In this document: positions 20,600 through 29,800 of the stretch, in pieces
Layout: every line of letters begins with the position of its first letter
How positions within the stretch are numbered: position 1 is the stretch's first letter
NCBI GenBank assembly: GCA_946811185.2
Contig: OX328103.1
Span: forward strand, 3,538,132 to 3,602,131
Reading direction: 5' to 3'
DNA length: 64,000 nt
Origin: Hippopus hippopus
Lineage: Eukaryota > Mollusca > Bivalvia > Cardiida > Cardiidae
The notes under the pieces: generated by a model
Database searches by the model: none
What the model was told of the DNA's origin: nothing
What the model saw: only the letters and a program-made list of their open reading frames with translations
Program-made: the position numbers and the translations under genes

Positions 20600-20870
20600 C
20601 CCAATAGTTCAGGCAGAGGAGCAGGTGACTTGTCAGATCTCTGGCCTTTTGATGTGTGGGTTGGATCCCCACGGCTGGCCAGCTCAAATTACTCAAAAGT
20701 CCTAGACGTTAGACCCATGTGACAGTGCTTTAACATGCAATGTACACGGTAAAGAACCACGCCCATCTTAGGATGGGTTTCGTCCTGTATCCCACGTAAA
20801 AGAACTAAGTCTTCTGGGGGCATAATCCATATTAGCAACCGGTGGCGACAATAAATATATGAAAATCAAA
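20600..20870 (+). mobile_element. SINE-5-like repeat
   Basis: A head with GGGTTGGATCCCCACGG (B-box-like) is followed by GGCCAGCTC, GACGTTAGACCCATGTGAC and AATGTACACGGTAAAGAACC. A relative with the same order is at 29883-30015. SINE status is inferred. Confidence 0.5.
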
Positions 20871-20967
20871 CCAACTTTTATTAATGGAAATTTCGGATAC
20901 CTCAAACTGATGTCTCCAGTCATTGCTCTCACTCATCAATTTTGTCGTATTTAGATGGTTGGTTTCT

Positions 20968-21193
20968 TTAACGCTTTACCAGACATCAAAGTTTTGGACT
21001 TTTGCAATTTGAAAGCTAAATGCAGAAGATGACCCAAATTGACTCAAATGACAATATTTGTTGTTGAAAAGGTAAAATACTTTGTGGAGACCAGCATTTT
21101 CTCCTTTTGCCATAATATTTACACAGGGATCCAATATATACATCAATACATATGATCCCTGGTTCTGAAAAGCTTTGGCCATCAGGGTCATTG
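20968..21193 (-). mobile_element. Family 1 copy containing a mini-palindrome
   Basis: TTAACGCTTTACCAGACATC, GTTTTGGACTTTTGC, partial core GACCAGCATTTTCTCC, then a 38-bp palindrome at 21124-21161, then TGGCCATCAGGGTCATT. Confidence 0.75.
21124..21161. repeat. CAGGGATC mini-palindrome, copy 1
   Basis: CAGGGATC, an AT-rich TATATA spacer, GATCCCTG. The same design occurs at 30935-30970 and 33366-33400. Confidence 0.8.
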
Positions 21194-21212
21194 TGCTTGC
21201 TTAACACAAGTT

Positions 21213-21330
21213 AGCCTGTACTGGTAAAAAAAAAAAAACTCCAGAAAAGCATGGATAGATGCACTAGCCACCTCGACATAAATCAAATAATGTTGAAAAC
21301 GGCATTAAACACCATACAAACAATTTACAG
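21213..21330 (+). mobile_element. SINE-1, 3' fragment
   Basis: TGTACTGGTAAAA, CTCCAGAAAAGCATGGATAG, tail TTGAAAACGGCATTAAACAC. A typical 5'-truncated SINE. Confidence 0.75.
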
Positions 21331-21473
21331 CAAGCAATATTTTATTGACACTGTATTGATAATTAAATTGTATTAATGAGTGGCACATTAGCCAGTTAGC
21401 AGTAAGAAAAGTACATGCTCACCCACCTACCCACCGTATTAATTGCACCATATATCAAAACTACAAACACCAC

Positions 21474-21682
21474 TTAACCCTTAACAGATGACAGAATTTT
21501 GAACTTGTCATAATCGAAAGCATTTGCAGACAACAATTAAGTGTGACTAAAACATTGAGATTTCTCTAGAAAAGGATGGAAAACATTGTGGGAAGAGGAG
21601 AAAATGCTGTTTACCAGCATTTTCTTCTTTTCCTACAATGTTTTCACAAGCCCTCAGGGTGGTTAAAACTCAGATTTGAGCA
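21474..21682 (-). mobile_element. Family 1 hairpin MITE
   Basis: TTAACCCTTAACAGATGACAG, GAAAGCATTTGCAGACAAC, core at 21578-21645, right end truncated after GGTTAAAACTCAG. Confidence 0.8.
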
Positions 21683-21929
21683 ACATAAAGTCAAATGTAT
21701 CGATTTTGAACAAAAAATGTTAACATGGTAGGGAAATGAAGAGATTTTCCTATAACAAAGGGAAGTAACATTTAAGGCAATAGTTGATCTATATGAGTTA
21801 GTTCCCTTGTAGTAAATGGTTCTTTTTTTTTGTTTGCAAGGGGTAGACATTCTTGGGTTGAAGTACATGTATGTGTGGATATTTCGTGAGCTTGCATTTA
21901 CGTTCAAAGAGCCTATCACCACTTGAGTT

Positions 21930-22008
21930 GCTTTTGCAGACAGTGTAGATTTATATCAGAATGGAAGAAAAGTGCAATTTGATCTCTGATGAACACTGTC
22001 GGCTACAT
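21930..22008. repeat. Degenerate Family 2 hairpin
   Basis: TTGCAGACAGTGTAGATT opposite GATGAACACTGTCGG. Confidence 0.5.
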
Positions 22009-22034
22009 AAAGATTCTCACTGTATAACACAGCC

Positions 22035-22246
22035 TTAACCCTTATTCTTCTAAATAACTTCAATAAAACTTTCATACCGACAGTAAAAAACAGAATAATG
22101 TTATTTCAAACCTACTTTTTGGAGAAAAAAATCTTCCCATCAGACAGTGTATATTCAAGATCAGACTGCACATTCTGTGCAGTCTGATCTTGATCTACAC
22201 TGTCTGCAAAAGGTCAGTAAGTCGCACTTTGCAGCCTAAGGATTAA
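22035..22246 (-). mobile_element. Family 2 hairpin MITE
   Basis: TTAACCCTTATTCTTCTAA at the left and TTTGCAGCCTAAGGATTAA at the right show the terminal inverted repeat. The hairpin is at about 22140-22206. Confidence 0.85.
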
Positions 22247-22344
22247 ATTTGTACTAGTATTTCAGTCTTTCTTCCTTGACTGGAAATGTCAATTTTGTTC
22301 ATTTACCACTTTCAAGCTTTAAATAACTTTTTGTGACTATAGTT

Positions 22345-22435
22345 GCTTTTGTGGTCAGTCTAGATCAAGATCAGAGCACAAAACATTAAGTCTGATCTTT
22401 GATCTATACTCTCAGCTTTGCAAAAACACTATAGA
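22345..22435. repeat. Family 2 solo hairpin, degenerate
   Basis: GTCTAGATCAAGATCAG opposite GTCTGATCTTTGATCTATAC. Confidence 0.55.
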
Positions 22436-22504
22436 CCACAGCCTTCATATTACTGCAATTATTCTGGTCCTATTTCTACAGTAAAAATGTCTTTTGGTTT
22501 TATT

Positions 22505-22860
22505 GGCACTCTAAGTGTTAATAAAACAAGAGCACTGCATACGCGTGCCAATGCTCGGCTGCAAGTGCTTCATTTTCAGTGAAAATTCTAGGTAAAAAAA
22601 CTGGCATAACTGTTTCAAAAACATTTTGATAGCTACCTGCCTTTGTTGTATAGGTTCCCATTTTGATAGTTAATAACTTGTCCCAGTTTGAAGTAAATAT
22701 TTTCAGTAATAACAGAGATATGATGAAATGTCAAAGTTTTCACACCACAACGACCCAGAGGACAACACAGACAACAACGCAGGTGACACAGACGATGATG
22801 CCAGGGTTGCGACAATACCTCGACGTTTTCTTTGAAAACAGCTGATCTGACAGGGAACTA
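22505..22860 (+). repeat. Dispersed repeat I
   Basis: AGCACTGCATACGCGTGCC, GTCCCAGTTTGAAGTAAATA, CAACGACCCAGAGGACAAC and CCTCGACGTTTTCTTTGAAA. Parts recur at 5785-5925, 11940-12000 and, reversed, 45525-45665. Confidence 0.6.
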
Positions 22861-23041
22861 CAGCAGACAGGGAGCACATCAATCTGCTTTGTCTCCTTCC
22901 TGTTAATCTGGGTTCCAGTCCGATCTTTTTTTCCTTTTTAATATTTGGATGCGGCTTTGTCAAAAATAATTTACAAACTGATTATCAGTTCATTGCAATA
23001 GATATGTATAACTCGTGAAAAGAAACCGCAATACGGAGTGA

Positions 23042-23270
23042 TTAACCCATTACCACACAATCCCTACTTTTGACGACCCTGAGAAAGAAGCCTTTAGAAA
23101 ACATTGTGGGAAAAGGAGAAAATGCTGGTAACCAGCATTTTCTCCTTCTCCCACAATGTTTTCTACCCTTCACAAAACAAATTTCAAATTTTTAGTCACT
23201 TTTATTTTGTCGTCTGCAAATGCTTTCGATTTGGATAAATCTAAAATTTTGTCGTTTGGTAATGAGTTAA
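23042..23270 (+). mobile_element. Family 1 hairpin MITE
   Basis: TTAA at 23042-23045 and 23267-23270. Core 23097-23163 has one mismatch. Confidence 0.85.
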
Positions 23271-23334
23271 GAATTTATTACTGCCTGGACCCAGGCTATC
23301 TTTTTGTATAATCTTTGTGCTAGCCTGTGTAACA

Positions 23335-23590
23335 GAACTCTTAACCACACAATGAAATTTTAGACTAGTCCAGTTCCAAAGAATTTGCAGACAACCAATT
23401 GAATGTGGCTCAGACCACAGAATTTGTCCGTGATAGGGTAGAAAACATTGTGGAAAAAAGAGAAAATGCTGGTTACCTGCATTTTCTCCTATTCCAAATA
23501 TGTTTTCAAAAGTTTCTCCTTTTCCCACAATGTTTTCAAAAGTCCTTTTCCCGGGGTTGTTAAAACACGGGATTGTTTAGTAAAGATTAA
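23335..23590 (-). mobile_element. Family 1 copy with a duplicated arm segment
   Basis: CTCTTAACCACACAATGAAA, core at 23440-23506, then TTTCTCCTTTTCCCACAATG with TTTTCAAAAGT repeated about 37 bp on. End GATTGTTTAGTAAAGATTAA. Confidence 0.8.
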
Positions 23591-23639
23591 AGTAGATTTC
23601 CACTGCAGCTGAAGATTATGCAGGTCACATGTGCATGTA

Positions 23640-23710
23640 AGGAAGTGGAAGGTGCAGATCAAAGATCAGACTGCACTTTCTGTACAGTCTAATCTTAATC
23701 TATGCCAGCC
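23640..23710. repeat. Family 2 solo hairpin
   Basis: GGTGCAGATCAAAGATCAG opposite CTAATCTTAATCTATGCC, immediately downstream of the NIPSNAP-like stop codon. Confidence 0.6.
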
Positions 23711-23751
23711 TTAAAAGCTATGTTATTTACTATTGGTCATGAAAAATTCAA

Positions 23752-23810
23752 TCATTTCATCTCTGAAAATGCTGTTGGAAGTAGAATACGAGAGTTCCCA
23801 AACTTTATAC
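23752..23810 (-). CDS. NIPSNAP-like exon 6 (C-terminal)
   Basis: Acceptor AACCTTTACAG precedes GTATAAAGTTTGGG. It encodes IKFGNSRILLPTAFSEMK and a TGA stop at 23752-23754. Confidence 0.8.
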
Positions 23811-26800
23811 CTGTAAAAGGTTAAAGAAAAAGTAAGAGTACTGACTAAACTTCATTTCATCATTATAATTTGCATAAGTTCCAAGATAATACAACATTTT
23901 GGATCTGAGGATATGGTGATACAAGGGTTTATGATAATATATCGAAGTTACCTGGCACACTTTTTGATGTGTTAAGTTCAAGATTAGACTTATCACGGGG
24001 TTAAAATTTAAGTAAGAATTCATTTCAAAGCTGCAAAATATCATTCTTAATTTAGTTCATGCTTTTCAGTAATTTATTAAGAAATAATGATGGATTATAA
24101 GGTTTGATAATTCATTGTTACAACAAGTGAAATTAACCAATTTCATAGCAACCAGTACGGAACTATAGTACAGAATTTTCTTTCCTAAAACGGTCCCGTA
24201 GGGTATCATTTTGCTAATAATTCGTAAGTTTTTGTGTAAGAATTTTCTTAACTTTATGCATAGGTTCAGATTTACGGAATTTGAAAATCCCTTTTACTAA
24301 ACTTTTGTAACTTTGTGAATTATCATAGTAAATATTTCCTTAAGTCTTCAATTGAAGATGGAAACAGTAGTTCCCGAGCACTAGTTACCTAGGTAAACAG
24401 TGTGTGCCATTTAACCATAGGTAAACATGACATAATTCACATGCATTTACCCTACATTTCTCGTGCTTTATGTAATTTTGTAATGTATTCTTGTGTGGGG
24501 GAGGGTAACGCCAGGGGGAATTACCGTAAACAACCGTGCTGGATTGTGATGAAAGTCCCTACAGAAAAGGGGTTAGAAGCATGAAATTAATAGATTATTT
24601 ATTTGTTTTTTGGGTGAAAGACAGAAGTTTATTTCATCTTGTGAAAATCATTGGTAATATTTTCACTTGTGGCTGTGACACTCATGAAAGTATTACCAAT
24701 GATACTTAAAATAAATTTCCATCTCTCACCCAAAAAACAAATATCCTCTATATCTAACTTGCAGTGAATTTTCAAATAATTTTGCAACAGTATGGCTCAG
24801 AATCATGCTGCAGCAGTAAGGTGAAGTTCGCTTCCGAAACATTTATACTGGGTCAGCCGTGTGAAGCAATGGACTGTTTTTCTTAACTCTTTACAAAATG
24901 ACAAAATATTGGACTTGTCAATATTGAAAACATTTGCAGATCACAAATTAAACATGACTCAAATAATGTGATTTTCTTTGATAAAGTAATAAGCATTGGA
25001 AAAACGAAAAGAAAATGCTGGTTATCAGCATTTTTGTCTTTTTTCACAATATTTTCAAAAGCTCCCTTTCTTAGAGTCATTAACCGTTTACCATAAATCC
25101 CAAGTTTTAATGACCCTGACAAAGAGGGCTTTGAAAACATTCTGGAAAGGAGAAAATGTTGGTAACCAGCATTTTCTTCTTTTCCCACAATGTTTTCTAT
25201 CTATTCAAGGACAAATACTACCATTTGACAGATATTTGAATTGTCATCTGTCAATTCCTTCATGTGGACAAGTCTAACATTTTGCTGTGTGGTGTGGGGT
25301 TCAATCTTGGGATTGTTTAATAAAGGATTGAATTTCATTTGTCTTTCCAAGCTAATTTTTTTATACTGGATTCAGCCTCATTATTTTAAAAGCTAAAAGT
25401 AATAGACTATAAAAATACTCACCTGGAATTTTGTGTAAACTGTTCAGATCTTGGTCAAACTTTTGTAAGTCTTGATACTGCCATAACAAGAAGCCTGAAG
25501 AACAATGTGATAACACAGAAAATGGTCTCAAACATACCAGCTCTTGTTTGTTCATTTGTGTGATAGTTTGATTTTCTTCGATTGATTGAATGACTGATTG
25601 ATTGAATGTTAGGGACTATGGATGCAGCCTTCAACTGGCTCCATCTGTTTGTGCATCTGCCTATCCAAAGCACTTTTTGTGGCTTCATGTCTCTTAAGTG
25701 CAAACAATAATAATCCACTTTACCACTTGGCAATTTTTTTTTAACCAATTGATATTGAAAGCATTCCCAGTTGACAAATTTCACATGAGTTAAAAAATAG
25801 AGTTTAGCTTCAGACGAATTGAAAACATTGTGGGGAAAGGAGAAAATGCTGGTTACCATCATTTTCTCCTTTTCCCACAATGTTTTCAACAGGCTTATAC
25901 ATCAGGGTCGTTAAAACTCAGGATTGTGTGGTAAAGGATTAATGGCTATTTTGTCATAAAGCACTGATTTAGATTGCCTGTTTTTTATCACATAACCTCA
26001 CTTACTTTCAGTGTAATATACCCATCATGAATTTTCTTATATTATACACGTTTGATATCATATTTGTGTGACGTCATTTTTGACGTCATTTTGTACGTAT
26101 TTCATAGAAATGAATGGGTTTTATGGATATTACCGCTGGTGCATCTATAAATCATTTTGCATCATCTTATCTACATTTCGTGAAATATTGTTATGTGATA
26201 AAAAAGAATCTGACATTCGTTGGCTTTTGAGATAAAACTTCATTAAACTCGTCAAGGAAAAATGTTATTATGCTCGCCAAAGGCTTGCTTTAATAATAAC
26301 ATTTCCCTAGACTCGTTTGATAAAATTTTACCTCAAAAGCCAACTCATGTCAAATCTAATATATCTCATTGTACGCTTTATACTATCCCCAAAATATTTA
26401 AGATCTTTGACTTAATTAAAATTAACCTTTATGGAACAGTTCTGTGTTTATATATCCTGAATAATCAGGCTATTGAAAATATCATGGAAAACAAAATCAA
26501 ATTTTTCTCCTTTTCCCATGACTCTTACTTTTTCATAATTAGATAGTCTTTCTTTGAGCAATATTTATTTTGCCATTTGCAATACTGAAAGTTTAAAATT
26601 GTTCATTGCTTTGTAATGAGACAGAAGCCCCATTAGTTAACCCTTTACCAAATGACAAAACTTTAGACTGGTCCAAGTTCAAAGCATTTGCAGACAACAA
26701 ATCAAATTTAGCTAAAATAGTTGTAATTGTCAGAGAAAGTGTAGACAACCATGTGGGAAAAGGAGAAAATGCTGGTTACCAGCATTTTCTTCTTTGCCCA

Positions 26801-29800
26801 TAAGGTTTTCAAAAGGCTGTTTCCCCAGAGTCGTTAAAACTGGGGATTGTTTGGTAAAGAGTTAATCATTTATACCTGAGGACAGATCTCCTACGATGGT
26901 GTAGAAACTTCCTACCAATAAGGCACCAGGTTTGTTAATCTCCTTTATATGCTTTCCCACGGTCTCTAAATCCACATCATTGACTTGGAAATTCTGTATT
27001 TCATATACACCTAATGGTAAAATTGAAAATGCTTACAAAGTTCAATGATTACAAAACGATAAGACATCAATTTCATGTGTACCTAAAATAAGTTGATACT
27101 CAACAATCAATAGGATATGAATTAACAACTGTTTAAATATAATAAACTGGATTTTCAAAGAGCCTAATCATATTACAGTACAGTCATGTACCTTTGTACA
27201 ATGAGGGTACAGTAAGAAATTTCCACAATTCTCATTGCATTCATTTTATTGGCCATTCACCAATAAAAAAAATTCGTTCAGAGGCCTGGAGCTTTGCAAG
27301 GCTCATGGAGGGTGGAGGTGGGGGGTTTAACAGCCACCCTCCGATTATTTGGGAAGGTTTATGAATTCTTAGGATGGCTAAGCCATTTCTCTCCCTTGTA
27401 GTCAAAACTTTGCAACTATTCGAAACAAATAATTAAATAAAAATTGTTTAACCCTTTACCAAACAATCCCTGGTTTTTACGACCCACAGGAAGAAGCGTT
27501 CAGAAAACATTGACTTGTGAGAAAAAGAGAAAATGCTGGTAACCAGCATTTTCTCCTTTTCCCACAATGTTTTCTACCCTTCTAAAGTTAAGTTTCAACT
27601 TTTGAGTCATGTTTGTCATCTGCAAATGCTTTCAATTTGGACAAGTCTAAAATTTTGTCGTCTGGTAAAGAGTTAAGTGATATCACTGCAACAGCTACCA
27701 ATTTCAAGTCAATCATTTATGTCCTGGTTTTCACCAGTACTAGGCTAAGGCATAAGGACACTCACACGAAAAACCCATTTCTTCCAGTGAGGATAGAACC
27801 AGAGGCCTCCAGGTTATGAGTCCTAAACGTTACCACTGAGACATGTGGAGAAAAAGGTGAGGTGTTTTATAGAAACACATACATGTATAATGATACAACA
27901 TTTTTCTTTAGCCCCCCCCCCCCCATATTGTTGAGCAGAATTTTCTCCTTTTTTCACAATGTTTTCTACCCTTTCAAAGACAAATCCCATCATTTCAACC
28001 AAATTTGTTTTAATATTGGCAAATACTTTCACTATGGACTTGTCCATAATTTTTCCATAAAGTACAGAATTAACCCTTTACCACAAAATCCTAAGTTTTA
28101 ACAACCCTAACGAAGAAGGCTTTTGAAAACATTGTGGGAAAAGGAGAAAATGCTGGTAACCAGTATTTTCTCCTTTTCCCACATTGTTTTCTACCCTGAA
28201 CAAAAACAAAATCCATCGTTTGAGCAACATTTAAATTGTTGTCTACAAATGTTTTCAATTTGGACAAGTCTAAAATTTTGTCGTGTGGTAAAGAGTTAAA
28301 AGTCGGGAATGAGTGGTGAAGGGTTAAGAAACATGTGGTCAACTTACCAGCGTCGGTTGGAGTTGTCAGTGAAGTGCCAGGCAAACATTTCACAACACAA
28401 TTTTCCTGTCTCAATATCATGGGAAGAATTTTACTAATAAACTCCCCCTGCCACACTGTATCAGCTGCCAGTTCCTGTCTTATTCTTGTTCTGTGAGCTA
28501 AATTATCTGCAAACGGCAGAAGAATGTTTCAGTCCTCTGTTGTTACTCATTACCAAACAACCCCGAGATTAAATGTCCCATAGAAAGAAAAGCTTTTGAA
28601 AACATTGCAGCAAACATAAATGCTGGTTACCAGCATTTTCTCATTTCTCAGAATGTTTTCTACCCTTTCAAAAACAAATCTCATCATCTGAGCAACATTT
28701 ACTTTCACATATGCATATATACTTTGAATTTGGATAAATTTTGTTTTCTGGTAAGAACTGCAGAATGTAGATATATGTAGGTATTCATGTACAATGTAAT
28801 GGTATACAATCCATGTAACTGAATTAAAACTTAATTTTCAAGTTAATTTTTTTTGTACTACTTTAGCACTGAATATGGTTATAAACTTCACCTCTTTCAA
28901 GAACTGAATATAGAATCCACAGAAACTCAAACATAACTTTATGATGTAGGCTGGGCTAATCAAGCTGAGGATACAGATCCAAGAAAACAACTAATTATTA
29001 TCACTTCAGTCACATTTGTTGCCTGCAAATGTTTTGGATTTGGACAAGTCTAAAATTTTGTCATGTGGTAAAGAGTTAGGATTTAGCCATTTATCACACA
29101 ACCACAAGTTTTAACGACCCCTGGTGAGAGGACTTTTGAAAATGTTAATGTTTTCCTCCTTTTCAAAGACAAATTTTACCATTTGAGCCACAATGAATTT
29201 GTCTTAGGATAAATGCTTTCAATGTGAATGAATCTCAAATTTCTTTGTGTGGTAAAGGGTTAAGAGTCAACTAACCATACTCCCACAGATGCAGCACATC
29301 ATTCATTCCACCAATTTCACTCAACCAGAATCCAACCATTTTGGAATAGCTTTTTCGAACATGCATCCATGTGCTGCATGCTGTCAGTAAAGCCTTTGTG
29401 TCTTTTGGATGGATGTAGTATGTTCTAAGTTCGTAAACTTTATCATTCGATTCAGCTGTAGAGCTTGAAAAACCCCGACCAAAGAATGTCTTCTGAAAAT
29501 GTACAGATATGAGCTATACTCTGGCAAAAGGAGGTTTAATGCATATATCTCTGCATTGCACTATTGCAACAAAGTTGTCACATAATAATGGATCAATAAA
29601 ATCCATTTGTCCTATATCTAACTGAATCATGAGGTACCCTGGTCCACTGACATGCAGAAAATTTACAAATAGGAATAATTTGCAACCCATATCAGTCTGC
29701 GTGGGCTGCACAGGATAACATGGGTTAATTTTATTTGCAGATGCGTTAAGTACCCTTTTCACAAAGCATGGATCATACTATATTTCGGCACAAAAAAATG

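Noticed and set aside
25361..25555. Continuous 64-codon frame as a complete small protein
   Set aside because: Only 25423-25494 is coding, as exon 5 of the NIPSNAP-like gene. The rest is intron on each side.
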